DNA of 64,000 nucleotides from Erythroxylum novogranatense (taxonomy: Eukaryota; Streptophyta; Magnoliopsida; Malpighiales; Erythroxylaceae). The notes under the pieces are model-generated. The model worked only from the letters and a program-made list of their open reading frames with translations, made no database searches and was not told the origin of the DNA. The stretch spans positions 4,216,001 to 4,280,000 of the forward strand of contig CM057224.1 in the NCBI GenBank assembly GCA_029891385.1, given 5' to 3'. A program made the translations under genes and the position numbers. Below, one piece after another: positions 49,215-62,097 of this stretch (position 1 is its first letter; every line of letters starts with the position of its first letter).

Positions 49215-49585
49215 CTGGTCAAGTGTAAAATTTTAATGTAATAAAATTGAATAGAATTGAATAATTTATAATAGAGTGAAATATAAATGACTGTAATATT
49301 AGAAAATTGTTATGTGGGAGTGATGGAAAGATTCATAATGTAATATAATGAAATGTTATTTAGAAAAATGGTTTATAATGTAATATTGTGAAATGTTGTT
49401 TATCATTTATATTCCATCATAAACCCCATAAATCAAAGATAACTTATTATTATTTAGGATGAAATGAGATGTAATTTAAAACCCTCCTCTTCCATCCTAT
49501 TTCATTTCAATCTATCATAAACTCTCCTCTCAAACTGTTGAATAATATTTCATTTCATTAATAACCATCCAATCAAATATAGCCT
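49215..49585. mobile_element. Possible second MITE
   Basis: ATGAAATG- and TTCATTTCATT-type words occur in opposite orientation on the two halves, and the right end reads AATCAAATATAGCC, like the ends of plant hAT-type MITEs. Boundaries uncertain. Confidence 0.3.
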
Positions 49586-49889
49586 TAGTATTTTAATTTA
49601 AAATAATAATAAAACTAAGTGTTATTAATTTATTATTATTATTTATATTATTATTGTTGTTGTTGTTGTTGTTATTTATTTAATAATTAATTTGATTAAT
49701 TTTACTCTTAATAATAAAACTCATATATTTTCTATTTATCATATTCATATTAAAATGCAATAATTTTAATGTGTACTATTTTCTTCAAGTAATAATTAAT
49801 TTATTAATTTATTAATTTTTATAATATTTTATAAATTATTTATTGGTTTTATAAGACAATAAATTACATTTTTAATTAAAACTATGGTC

Positions 49890-50906
49890 ATTATCTAAGA
49901 ACATTATAATTAAGATAACTAAAATTTGATATTCTATTGATTGATTAATTATTTTTAATTTTAATCAACAAGTATTCAACAATTTCTCTTATTATGTCAA
50001 TCAATATACTCAATGCAAGATTAACTAATTCTTTGTCATATTTCCTATTAGACTCAAAGAATCAATCCCAAAAATTATCATCACTATCTTGATAAAGTTT
50101 CTTATTGAATCTTGAAAAGTCAAATTATATTTAGCAAGATATTTCACAAAAAAACTATTATTGTAAAAACTTGTCTCTGATGTTCTTTCTCCTTTACAAT
50201 GTCTCGTCGTAAATCTTTATCAATTGTTTTATTTTTGCTCAATCTTATTCTTAATTCATTCCAACTTGTCATATTAATCATATGCTTAACAATATTCTCA
50301 TATTCTTTAAGTCTCTCACTAAGATACTTCCAATATCTAAATTCATCATTTGCTAATGCACTTTGTTTGCTATTAGATTTGAACAATTTACAATAAATAC
50401 AATACACTTTATCTATATGTTTAGAGCAAATCAACCATTTTCCATCTCTAATCTCTATTACCTAATTTTTTAGAATAATAAGAATATGAAAAATGTTGAA
50501 AGGCATTGTTTAAAGGAACACAAGATTCAATTCTTTTACAGACCCTTTTTCAACTAAAATGTAATTTACTTTATTATCAAGATTATCCCAATTTTTAGGA
50601 TCGTAAATATCTAATATACGGATTAGTTGCTCATCTGCCCTTAAGTTTTCTAAAGTGGATACTTTTGATATATGATCGTGCTCACTCAAATTATTAATAT
50701 CTTTGTAAATATGAATCTCATCACTTAATTTTTTTATGTTGTTTAAAATTATCTTTATCTAATTCCTCAGGATTCTCACTAGTGAAGCCTGCTTTTTTAA
50801 TACATTTATTAGTTACTCCTTTTTGGGATTCTGTTAACTATTCTACTTGTTTTCTTCTTTTATTTTTTTTCCTTTTTTCATTACCAGTCAAATGCTTTTT
50901 AGGCAT
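49890..50906 (-). pseudogene. Decayed hAT element protein with TTF-type zinc finger
   Basis: Minus strand from ATG 50904-50906 (MPKKHLTGNEKRKK). After many stops comes a best-kept segment at 50434-50144 with SKHIDKVYCIYCKLFKSN, SALANDEFRYWKYLSERLK and HMINMTSWNELRIRL. This is the TTF-type (ZMYM1-like) zinc-finger and start of DUF4371 seen in a second hAT lineage. It continues in shifted frames to about 49890. Truncated before the catalytic core, non-functional. Confidence 0.8.
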
Positions 50907-52544
50907 CACAAAATAAATCAATTATAACATAATTGGACTAGGAAAAGAACAAAAATACTTGTATAGAATTGAAAGAAATATGCAGCACAATGTAACCAAT
51001 AGCTTGACAATATATCTCAAAGATATATTAATGATATTATATTTGTGACAGAGAAAAAAAATAAAGAGTAAAATTTAATATCCTATATTAAAATGAAAAA
51101 CAAAGAGCAAACTTTTATGATAAAGAAGTACTAATTTCTAAAATACAAGAAATTAACATATTTAGGAGACAATAGAGTAAATTATATTTAAAATAATGAA
51201 TAATACTATTTTGAATTAATAAAAATATTAATAAAATGTTCAAACTTTTAAATCATTATAAAATTAGTCTGAAGTTAATATTATTTTCGTAATTTATTAT
51301 ATAAATATAACTTTTAACAAGTAAACATTTATGTAAAATAAATATTACACATCATTAATCTGTAATTCATAATTTAATTTTAATTTTAATTTACAACTTA
51401 ATTCTTTCAAAGAAGAGCTAAACGATTGTGGGCATTCTTAATCCCAAAAGAACATTGGAATTATGAAACAGATATCAGAAAGAAGGAAAAAAATTAAGTG
51501 GTCTAGTGCCTATGGTGTATGAAACAGCATTGAATTAAAGTGAACCAAGCATGTACCAACACGTTCGTGTGGATGTTTTGTAATTGAATATTAAAAAGTA
51601 TATGCTAAGTTATTATTAAGGAAAGGTATCACAAAATCATATAATAAGAATTCATAAGTATACTATTACACAAATAGTTGCACTTAGAATTATATGTTAA
51701 AACATAACTATTTGTTACATATTATGATTTGTTTCATCAATGTCAATCAGGCAAGAAGGGAACAAGAAGCAATGGTCAATTTTCACTCCAAGATCATTGT
51801 GTACAAAAATATAAATAATTGATCATTTCTATGTACATGGAAAAACATGATAGTGAAACATGATTCCAATTAACATGCTTATTTTTTTGGTCTTATCAGG
51901 AGGTATCTATCGGTGGACCCAGTGACTAATTCTCCTTCATTGCATGCCCAAGACAGAGATCGAATCCCCATTCACTTGGTTAAGCGGTAAAGATATACGT
52001 TACCTACGTTAACTCACTGAGTTCTAACATGCTTATAACTTAGAAGATAAGTTTCATATTCTCCGATTGAAAGTATGAATCGATGGAAAACTGTGTTAAA
52101 AGAAGAAAGTGTAGAAGAGCAATGAGCATTTTGGAGTTACGATAAAGAGAAAAGCAAAATAAGAAAGACTCTGAACTAAAGCAGCAAAATTGTCTGATAA
52201 AACAAATGGAGTTGAAACTTAATGGATTGGGAAGCACATAAGATATAGAAAGCTGTCTCGAGCATCAACTTAGCCTCGTGGCCAGCCTTTCCTCCTAATT
52301 TACAAGTCTTGGATACAAATTCTAATTTAAGATGTCAGAAAGTTAAATTACATTGAAACCAAAGAAACTTGAGAATGATATTACATTTTATATTGTGGAC
52401 CATAACTAATTACATCTATATTATAACCAGAATCAAGTATCTGGTTACATAGAACGAGCAAGTTTTTGTCATTCAAGTAACAGCTACCCACCTAATTGTT
52501 CTAATCAACTAACTGTAATTGCATTTTTAAGAAATTAACATTGA
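50907..52544. other. Intergenic, no gene recognised
   Basis: AT-rich. A short B-box-like GATCGAATCCCC (51958-51969) suggests a possible SINE trace but no ends were found. Confidence 0.4.
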
Positions 52545-52549
52545 TCTTC

Positions 52550-55542
52550 TGTAGCACCCCACTCCCGCAAGATCCGAACCTGATATCGATGGTGATATTC
52601 GAGCACGTGTCTTATGAGGGTGGTATGCTAAAACAGTTACTGCAGTTCAAAACTCGAAAAACATTTCTCTTTTTACAAAATCAATCACATTGGCGAAAAT
52701 CAATAAATAATTTGGGCCCGATTTAAAACAAAAACATTTTCAATATGATACCATCTCAATCATTAAAAGGCACTCAAAAGTGATCACCCATTTCATATAC
52801 AGAGATGCATGACCCAACTGGGCTCAATGTCATCTCTGACCACTTTCAGAAATCACAAATCACTCACACACTAAACCATTTTTGGCCCACTGAATAAAAA
52901 TCACTAATCTATGTAATTTGCAGAAATACAATACACATAAGATAGTACTTACACTAATGCAGACGCCGAATCGATTCCGACATCAAACTCTAACCCGCCA
53001 TGTAATCATACTCTGTTTGTCTAACGGGTACTCTTCGATCCTCGAAAATAATTGCAATGTTGGGTGAGTTTGCGAACTCAATGAAAACTATCATCGATGG
53101 TCCACCCAACGCATGCATATACAATCAATTCATATCATATCACATATTAACACATTCCAAAACATCTCACGCATTGCCAATTTTACACATATAAGGCGAC
53201 GCCTTTCACACTATTCACAATTTATCATTCATACCGCCGACGTTGCACACAAATCTTTTCCCATATTTTCCATTCTTTTACTCGAGTTGTGGATCGAGCG
53301 CCAAACAATGACGATATTCGGTTGACGCGTCTTAGGAGAGGAGAGCCTCCTGGTATGCACTTCCACCTTCGATATTGTCCGCTTGGTGTGGAGAACCACC
53401 TCACGGTTTTGCTTCGCCCTACTCGAGGGATGCAAACACGTCCGCCCTTTTTGGGCACGATGAAATGAATCGCATTTTTTGGCAAGTAGGAGAGCCCTCA
53501 GGGTATGCACTACTGCCCGCTCACATTAGGGATAGGAGAGTCCTCTAGGTATACACTATTCCCTTTTTGGCCATAGGCCCCTTTCACTGATAATTGAGCT
53601 TAAAGCTCCGATCACTAATTGCTCTAGTCACAACTGTTAATTACCAATTTCAATTATGCTTAGCATGCACTTACACTTGCACAATCAATAACATACATAT
53701 ATCCCTCAATTTTATTTATCGCATTCAGAACATTTACTCAAAAACTCAGCACATTTATTTCACATTTGCAGCACTCATATTGGCAACCAATTCACATATT
53801 CACAAAACCCTTAACACACAAGAATTGAGGAACCAACTAGGTTACTCACCTGTACTTCCAAGCTACAACATGGAAGTTCCAGCAATATCCGTGGAATCTC
53901 GATCCATCGGAGCCTCTATAACAATCAAATAGTTTCCAATTACTAATGCATGCATAATATTAATTCGATGATGCACATGCTCTCAATAATGTATGTACGA
54001 TGCCTATTCATGACTTTCCTGCTATTTCCCCTTTTCCACTTTCTTTGCCAAATTCTATTTTTCCACTCAATCGATCACTAATGACTCAATTCCAATTCAA
54101 TAACATGATACAAAACTTCACCACTTCCATTTCTAATATTTAATTTCCATTTGCCAATTTATATACACTAGGCTAATCTCACAAAAATCTCAAAACCAAT
54201 ATCATTTGAACTAGATCAAATTCACCTATTGAAGACTCCAATTGCATTCATAATTCTCACAATTATAACCCAATTATCAGAACCCATCCTTAAATTGCAA
54301 TACAATCACATCCTTAACTTTCTTTCACTAATCGGGATTCTCATAATTTAAATTCAAACCTTTATTCTTTTCCTCATTTGTAGACCTTTCTCTAGTTCAC
54401 AAAGAATCAAACATCACCTCAATTGGAGGTCTACATCAAAAGTTAAGCCCTAAAAACCAAACTAAATCAGTTCAGAAATCTGGTCCTCGCCGCGACGTAT
54501 AATCTTACTCGTCGCGACGTGCGCTCGTCACGACGTAAACTCCTTTTCTCGCCGCGACGTCTAATCCTTTTTTTCGTCTCGACGTCTAATTAATTTCTCG
54601 TCGCGACGTGCAAACTCTGGTTCGTCTTCTCCGACGCATTTTCTCATTCTCTCACTAAAACCAGTCCTCACTCACTCTCAGCTACCCAAAACACATTATA
54701 AATGCCATAAATGTCTCAAACAACCTTAAATAACAACATTAAAACCATATACGTACCGATCGGGCCTCAAATCCGCAAATCTCTAAAATTTCTCTAACTC
54801 TTTCCCTTTCCTCAAGCATCCACGGTTAGCTCTCATAATCCCTCAAAACATCATCCTCGCTAAGCATCAACAAAGCTTCGCACAAGGAGAAACAAACAAT
54901 CCAAATCTCGAAAGGAAAATCGCAAATCATCGAGGAAGAAGGAGAAACGATCGTGCCCTAGGAGAAGTGATTTTCTTTCTTTTCTTCTATTTGAAACCTA
55001 AGGCATTTATAGGTTAATCACTTAAGCCTCTAGTCTTTATCCTCAAATCTCTTTCTCTTTTCAATTTCATTTCCGGTCCAATTCATCTCCAAATTTCAAT
55101 GGCTCGACATATTAAATTCCAATATCATATATCTAAATTTTCCATTGCCATATACCCATTATTCTAGCACTATATAGTCAATCAGTCCATTACTCGGAGG
55201 ATTTTCGATCCGAACTTTTGCTCCCGAATTTTTCAGAAAAATTCCGAAGAGTCACTATCAATTGCCAATCACTCTAAACAGTTCCAATTTAATTATTTAA
55301 ACCCAATTATTCCATAATTCCCAATAAATCCCAACTATCTCACAAATCACAATTCATATCACATTCACAAATCAAAAGCCGGGAAATTGTCATGAATGCA
55401 TGTACCTATATGTGCATGTACCAATGGACTCATTCCTCTACAATTAGAGGCTAAATGAATGCTCAGTCGATAATGTGCGGTAAAAACCCTACCCCGTCCC
55501 AATTTACCAATATAACCTTCCCATCGGTGACGGGATGTTACA
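52550..55542 (-). mobile_element. Solo LTR 3 of the long-LTR family
   Basis: 2,993 bp, TGTAGCACCCC to GGGATGTTACA, with a perfect 5-bp duplication TCTTC (52545-52549 and 55543-55547). Same orientation as the others. Minus-strand TATA at 55005-55011, CG-rich island 54485-54640, splice donor ACAG|GTGAGT at 53849/53850, palindrome variant at 53086-53102. It alone has a block of three AGGAGAGNCCTC...GGTATGCACT subrepeats (53333-53570). Confidence 0.92.
53333..53570. repeat. Subrepeats private to solo LTR 3
   Basis: Three copies of a TAGGAGAGCCCTCAGGGTAT-like unit, near 53331, 53487 and 53533, each followed by GCACT or ACACT. Each can form a short GGAG/CTCC hairpin. Not present at the matching place of the other LTR copies. 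Confidence 0.7.
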
Positions 55543-55547
55543 TCTTC

Positions 55548-56410
55548 AATTCCCATTCTTTGACATTTAATCATTTACAGGGACTCGGACCAAGCTTTAA
55601 CGGCGAGGAAGAGAAGTGGCATCCGAGCTTAGCTCATTGGAATCATGCATTGACTTTACAGCTTGCCCATGAAAGTGAAAGTAAAGGTCCATTTACAACA
55701 AAAAGATTGGACAAGAAACATTCCTTTACGTCACCCCCACTTCTGACTTGGGAATGTCATTCCTTCCTGAAAAGGTTCTGCAAGCAGGATCTGATATTCA
55801 ACTTGAGATATGTTGCAAGAACACAGATGCCTTCGCTTGCAATCATGAAGATGACAAAGGTAGGACTTTTACTAAGGACAACCATGCCTTAAAGGCATGA
55901 CTTAAATCACTGTAACAACAAAGACTTGACCAAAACATATGTTTAACTTTGTTAACTATTAGTTAAGTGACAACTACAACATGTTACACAATAACCTTCA
56001 TGTTGTAGCAATCCCAATCATGACAGGAAAGCTCAAAGAGACTTTGCTGGAATGAAGTCCATAGTCGCAGGACTTTGGATTCCAGTAACAGCTAAAGAGG
56101 CCACCTGAATAGTCATTGCCTTCTTGGCGCCATCATAACAACTAAAGGACCAATTTCCATACAGAATAGAGGCATGTTCACCAGAGTTCAGTTTACAATT
56201 TTTCAACTCGATACGAATGAGCATTCATGCCTGAGTTTTCCCTATCAGGTTCGAGTTGCTTGATGATTTCAAAATTCTCTAAAGGGTGACAAAGATCCTG
56301 GAGGAAAACGAGAATGTATAGAGTAAAGCTTGCAAACAAGGTGGATAAGGTCTTATGAGCGCCCAACATCCAAAACAATCTTTATTGGAGACATAAATAG
56401 GTGATCTGCT
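55548..56410. other. Intergenic between solo LTR 3 and the membrane-protein gene
   Basis: A frame open across 55590-55892 (plus) follows a possible splice acceptor (TTACAG, near 55579) but matches no family I recognise. It could be an isolated exon or chance. The part next to 56410 may hold the 3' UTR of the minus-strand gene. Confidence 0.35.
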
Positions 56411-57779
56411 TCATGAACCTCGGTTTGGAGAACTAAAGGTACTTCTTACATTTCGAAGTATAGTCCACATAAAAGTGGATATAACGAAGAGGAAAATACC
56501 AGTTATGATTGCATACTTTAGACCAAGATTGACCAGTAAGTTAACTAGGAGTCCAGCTAACACAACACCGACAAAATTTGCAGATACTGCTGACCAAAAT
56601 GGCATATCAAGAACAGAAGCTATGAAGGCTCCAGTCCACGCTCCTGTTCCAGGAAAAGGTACAGCCACAAAGAGCATCAAACCAAGCCACTGAAACTCTT
56701 CCACAGGGCCAGCCTTCTCTTTGGCCCTTTTGAATAGCATGTCGAGAAACCTAGATGCTGCCTGGTTGTTTCCGGCAAGGAAAGAAGCAAATTTCTTTAA
56801 GTAAAGAACAATGAAGGGCACGGGAACCATGTTCCTGCAATCAAAGACCCCCAATTTGTCAATCTCAGCGTGATTGGTTTCTTCTTAATTCTCAGAGAAC
56901 AACACCCATTAACATTTAACCATACCACACAAACACCAGGTACAACACCATCAAGAACCATGAGCTATACATGACTTACCGTAAACTGTGAAGCTTGAAG
57001 GACAACTACCACTCCTAAGTTTTCATCAAGCAAACTCAATATACCAGATATAGAAAATGATCAGAAAGTGTACTAATGAAAGTTAAGCTGCTTCAGTCAA
57101 TACCAGAATTCAATCAATTGGTTAAATGCAATTATTCAACAAAGAAAAGACTGAGCTAATAAAGGCAACGAGGCATCCATATCCTTGGAACGCCAACGAT
57201 AAACTGATAATTGAATAAAAGTAAAAGAACTGACCCAAGAATAGCTACTATAGTTAAATTTATAGGCTTAAGTTGCATCCAGTATCCAACAGGGATAGCC
57301 CCACGGAGCTCAATCACGGGAAGTGTAGCCAAAGCAAAAACCACAGCTTCATCAGGCAAGCCAAAACTTCTAAGAGCATTGGCAATTCTTAACCCAAAGC
57401 TAGACGCTTTAATGGAATCAATAGCAGCATTAGCATCCCCTGAAGCAAGAAACCAAGTAAGAGAGAGTGAAGTCCAAAACACAACCCAAAGGAGAAACTT
57501 GGCTGGTTTTTCCTCAAAAGAAGGCAAAATCTCTTCCTCTTCAGTTGTACCAGAAAACCCAAGTTGAGAAACAGCTCTAGTTTCAGTTAATGGGCGAGAT
57601 AAGGATAACAAGCGGCTAGAATTCTTAACAGCTTCAAATGTCCAGAAAGGCTGTGACTTTCTGCGATGGTGTTTGATAACAGTAAAGGAAATCCCACAGT
57701 TAACTTGACTGGGGAAAATCTGGAGATGGGATCTTTTTAAAGAGAGAGAATATGATAATGGTGACATGGAGGCGGCCAT
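56411..57779 (-). CDS. Sm_multidrug_ex (COG2426) membrane protein, plastid-targeted
   Basis: Two exons, 57779-57235 and 56834-56411, joined by a 400-bp GT-AG intron; 322 codons with TGA at 56411-56413. The junction restores ILGNMVPVPFI. Residues 1-70 are rich in Ser, Arg and Lys and poor in acids, typical of a chloroplast transit peptide. Hydrophobic segments lie near 95-112, 146-165, 174-193, 232-255, 262-284 and 289-307. Family signatures are ELRGAIPVG (157-165) and PFPGTGAW (241-248). Bacterial relatives are annotated as small multidrug export proteins, but the transported substrate is not established. Location in an inner plastid membrane is an inference. A second ATG four codons in would change little. 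No breaks seen. Confidence 0.92.
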
Positions 57780-58239
57780 GGAAGAGGGTTTTGACAGTCA
57801 AGCAAAGTTCTATTCTGCTTGAGTTCAGAGGTTTAAGGGCGGGGGAAGGTGAAGAAGTTCGGAGTTCTGTTAGCGGCTTTAAAGCCCAACCAAATACCGA
57901 GAAATGGAAACTTATTCGCTACAAGCCTATAACACGGAGCTCTGTTAGGTAACTAGACACAATAAAGTTAAAAGTGTTGGTCTTTCGCCCGAAAAACGAC
58001 GCTGGAAGTGACAACGATGACCGGCGTTAAGAAACGAGGAGCGAGGAGGATTTACCAAAGCTCTGTGTTTGCTTGAGGACTTCGTGAATCTCCAAAAGCA
58101 AATTCCGTGAAGCGGCAACTAGTGGAGTGAAATAATGAATATAAAAAGAATCTTGAGTTAAAAGACGTGATGTTGTTCTTCTTCTTGTTCGCAAGGCAAT
58201 CAATGACCAACAACTTTTGGTAGCACCCAATTGGAGGTC
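57780..58239. other. Upstream region of the membrane-protein gene
   Basis: Likely 5' UTR and promoter of the minus-strand gene. Open frames on both strands lack domains. The gag-only Copia element begins at its distal edge. Confidence 0.5.
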
Positions 58240-58244
58240 TAGAT

Positions 58245-58650
58245 TGTTGGAAATTTAGACCTTTCAAACTCACATTTAAACATATTTAATAGATAAAAAT
58301 ATCAAAAAATAATAACACAAGAGAATTTACGCGAAAACTCTCAAACTGGAGAAAAACTACAGGCACCGAGAAGAAAATTCAATATGTGAAAAATTATTAC
58401 AATCACACAATTTTTCCTCTCGTCCAATCCCCCAATACACCAACACACTCACAAAGAAATAAACAAGACAAACTCTCCAACTCTCACCTCAAAAAGAGGA
58501 ATTTAACTAGAGTCAAATTTGTACTACAAATCTTTGACTTTGGTTTGGTACACTAAACAAGGAGGTAGCCACCTCCTTATATAGGTAAGAGACTTATCTC
58601 AATTGTTGTCCACAATCAATATGGGACAACAAAGGAGCCAAATCTCAACA
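58245..58650 (-). repeat. 3' LTR of the gag-only Copia element
   Basis: Matches 60145-60528 closely. It is preceded in element sense by a weak purine tract (AAGTGGAGAT at 58651-58660). Confidence 0.9.
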
Positions 58651-59041
58651 ATCTCCACTTTTGGCGACTTTGGTTAATCCCACAACCACACTCCACCTTA
58701 ATGTAGATCTCCTGAAAATAACATAACTCTCAATGTAGAGAATTATCATGCTTCACAGCATCATGCTCCACCATAAAAGCATACCCACTCAGAATAAACC
58801 AATTCTAAGCCTTTTACTTGGCACATGTCGAAAATAACCTTGCTGAAAAATTATGGTGCAATTCCCATATTTGGCTTTCCTGGAAGTTCATCACTCATCG
58901 ACATAAATTCCACCACACACCTTGCATTAATGTCGAACCAATGCCCTTGTGCAAACCTGTGGACCCGCTAACAATAACACATCTTCTATCATGACAACTT
59001 TGGGATTAGCGACATGCCATAAGGATGTACATGCCCCCTTC

Positions 59042-59964
59042 TTAGAGAGCAAGATCATCATCCATGGAGATAATGTTAGCGACATTGTCAGTCTCTCCAT
59101 TAACTGATTTAGAGCCTCTTGCCGAACCCGCTCTACCTCTCGGACAATTTTTCTTCACATGTCCAGATTGTTCACAATTCCAGCAAACGACATTTTTCTT
59201 CACGAAGTTCTTCTTACGATATTCAACTACCATCAAAGCTAAGTTTTCAGGAATATTTCCACCACCCAGTCTTCTCTTTTCTGAAAAGAGTTTTCCGACA
59301 ACTTAAAAAAAACTATCTTCTCCTTCCCATGAATCAAAATCGGTTTCATGTGTTCATATGAAGGTGGAAGAGACCAGATGAGTCTCAAAGCTTGATCCTC
59401 ATCATCTATACGAACTCTAATTGTCTCTAGTTCAAAGACGATCTCATTGAGAACACTTAAATAATCTGAAATTGTAGTACCTTCCCTCATACGCAGTGTA
59501 TGAAACTGCTCCTTTAGGTACACCCGATTTGAGACGCCCTTTGTTTGATACAACTCCTCGAGTTTTTCTCAGAGCTCCTTTGCTGTAGATATTCCATGCA
59601 CATTTGCAAGAACATTCTTAGCCAAACACAATCGTATCCCACTGGCTGCTCTCAAATCCAAATCCTTCAAATCTTCATCGCTCATATTAGATTTGTTTGT
59701 ACTGCTATCAGGGATTTGCCTGCCTTTCAATGCCTTTTGTAACCCCGACTGAATCAAAATATCCCTAACTTGTACTTGCCACAAGCCAAAATTGATTTTT
59801 CCGTCGAATTTCTCCACCTCAAATCTAAGAGAATTCGAAGCCCTATTTCCTGACATTTTTCTGTGCTCTTCTGCCTTGATGAATTTTACCGTAGAAATGA
59901 ATAGTGCACTAGGAAAGTTTCCAGGAAAGAGAGGTGGGTCACAACGGACAATCTTAAATACCAA
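59042..59964 (-). pseudogene. Broken Copia gag with CCHC zinc knuckle
   Basis: Minus strand. The N-terminal half (59964-59569) has RFEVEKFDGKINFGLWQVQV and LRAASGIRLCLAKNVLANV. The middle (59553-59239) has LKEQFHTLRMREGTTISDYL and DEDQALRLIWSLPPSYEHMK. The end (59236-59042) has the zinc knuckle CWNCEQSGHVKKNC (CX2CX4HX4C). The first two parts are separated by a single TGA where Trp is expected (near 59570) and the last two by a frameshift near 59300. Otherwise well kept, so disabled fairly recently. Confidence 0.88.
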
Positions 59965-60144
59965 GTCTTTCCTTAGCCAAAACTTTCCTAGACATGTACT
60001 ACCATACTATCACACCAAAACTCCACTGCACCGAATGAACCTTTCTCAAGAAAATCTTTTCTGATGTGGAAGATTAGTCAAAACTGCGACCACAAAGCAT
60101 ACTTAGAATTTTCAAGAAAAACACATCTTGGCTCTGATACCACT

Positions 60145-60528
60145 TGTTGGGAATTTAAATCTTCCAAACCCACACCCAAGGATATTTAATAGACAAAAAT
60201 ATCAAAAAATAACAACACAAGAGAATTTACGTGGAAACTCTCAAACCGGAGAAAAACCACGGGCACCGAGAAGAAAATTCACTATGTGAAAAATTCTTAC
60301 AATCACACAAATTTTCCTCTCACCCAATCCTCCAATACACCAACACACTCACAAAGAAATACACAAGACCAACTCTCCAACTCTCACCTCAAAAGAGGAA
60401 ATTAACTAGAGTCAAATTTGTACTACAAATCTTTGACTTTGGTTTGGTGTACTAAACAATAGGTAAGAGACTTGTCTCAATTGTTGTCCCCAATCAATAT
60501 GGGACAACAAAGGAGCCAAATCTCAACA
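60145..60528 (-). repeat. 5' LTR of the gag-only Copia element
   Basis: 384 bp; lacks about 20 bases present in the other LTR near its ACACTAAACAAGGAGG stretch. The primer site lies directly inside it. Confidence 0.9.
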
Positions 60529-60533
60529 TAGAT

Positions 60534-61120
60534 ACCTTAACTTGTGTGATTTTGTTATAAAGGTGGACAAAATGTGGATGCTTCATGCGAGTGTGCCTCC
60601 TGTCTAACAGAGATGGATGGACTGATGGACTCATTTCATTGTGTTTAGCAATGTGAAATGGCGAGACATTAATTGCTTTGCATCACATCTGGTGCTTCAT
60701 GTTGATCAGAAATCATACCAGTTATACGAGGGAGTGGCTACTCTTAATGTTAATGATTTGGTTGTTACGTGTAAACTCATTTTTGCTAAATTGTGCAGTG
60801 CTAGATTTGTTGGTATAGTGCACTTCTTTCATAAGTTATTAAGCTGGATCTTTGAGCACGTAAGAACCCTAAGATTTATATAACGTTAAAAAATAATCCT
60901 GTCGATTTGAAAACATTCAATAAAAACCCTAATTTAATATTTATGTCAACATTTCATTACAAAAAAATATATTTGACATATTACATTATTTTTTATGTGA
61001 GCACTATTCCACGTGTACATCCTACGTGACAAGAGAACCAAAATCCTAATTTTTCTCCATGCCTAATTCTAGACGGCAACGTTTGTTTTAATGCCAAACA
61101 TCGTCTTTTAGGATTAAACC
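60534..61120. other. Intergenic, no gene recognised
   Basis: An 80-codon plus-strand frame at 60641-60883 has no recognisable domain. The remainder is AT-rich. Confidence 0.4.
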
Positions 61121-62095
61121 TGTTAAGATATATTGTATATATCTTTTATTTATTTTTGACATCTTAAATGAACATATAAAATCTTAATTGTAGTGTGATT
61201 ATAAAAGAAGTGGTTGTCACACTTATGTTTGTGAAAGAATTCTACACTATAACAAAGTCCATTATCATGTTGCTAATTGAAGTGTTTTATTGCTAGATAT
61301 GTTGGTAATTGGATGGTGTTGATGCTAGATTGTGGGATATTGTAGACAGAAGAAAACAGAAGAAAGTGTTTGTTGCGTTTTTGTAATTTGGACATTGTTG
61401 TTGCATGGTTGAAGTGGACTCTTCTTGCTTAAGTGTATACATGTCGTGCACGTCTCCTATCAATAGCTGAAGTGAATCTCTTGTGTGGGCTGAATAAGCT
61501 ACAGTTGTGTGTGTTAGTTATTCATTGAAGAAACACTGTAGCATGGTGCATGTCTTAAAAGAAAGCTGAATAACTCGTGTTGAGTGAGACATGCTATAAT
61601 GAAGAGAGTGTTATCTATGGTGAAGAGAGTGTTAGTTACGGTACAGTGGGTCAGCGTGTTATTTTTCCAAACTTCATCACCAGGGGTTATGAGATGTTCT
61701 TTGTGGGATAAAACACCGTGGGTTAACATGAGTTATTTTTATTAATTGTTGTTTAAGTGAAAGTAGTTAGAAAAATCATTTGACGAAGTTAACACTAGTT
61801 GGTCATGTTATTGGGTATGAAAATCTTTCACGGGAAATGAGATTGAGAGATAGTTACAAGGATTAAGCGATGTTGCTTCAATGTGACCTTGTGTAAATCT
61901 ATTCCAACTTTCTTGAAAGTATTAATTTGGGTGAGGGCCTGCAGATGCAGATATAGGCAAAGTGTACCAAACTGCATTACCAAATTTCTAGTGTTCTTAC
62001 TATTTCGTTTTGATTGTTTTTATTTTTCGTTTGTGTTAGAGATGTTTATGAAATATTGGAAAGTTTGCGAAACAATTATCACGTTCGGTTTTTCA
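61121..62095 (+). repeat. Probable 5' LTR of a Sirevirus-type Copia
   Basis: Begins TGTTAAGATATATTG and ends TTTTTCA, two bases before a primer-site-like TGGTATCAAAG (62098-62108). About 975 bp, in the range of Sirevirus LTRs. The 3' partner is outside the window, so the start is inferred. Confidence 0.5.
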
Positions 62096-62097
62096 AT

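Larger units (their letters stand above)
58245..60528 (-). mobile_element. Compact gag-only Copia element with two LTRs
   Basis: LTRs at 58245-58650 (406 bp) and 60145-60528 (384 bp), both TGTTGG...CTCAACA, and a perfect 5-bp duplication TAGAT (58240-58244 and 60529-60533). A perfect initiator-Met primer site TGGTATCAGAGC lies at 60131-60142. The 1.5-kb interior holds only gag, with no protease, integrase or RT, so it fits the TR-GAG class of non-autonomous elements. It sits about 470 bases upstream of the membrane-protein gene. Confidence 0.92.

Noticed and set aside
51895..52030. Second SINE
   Set aside because: Only a B-box-like word was seen; no A box at proper distance, tail or target duplication.
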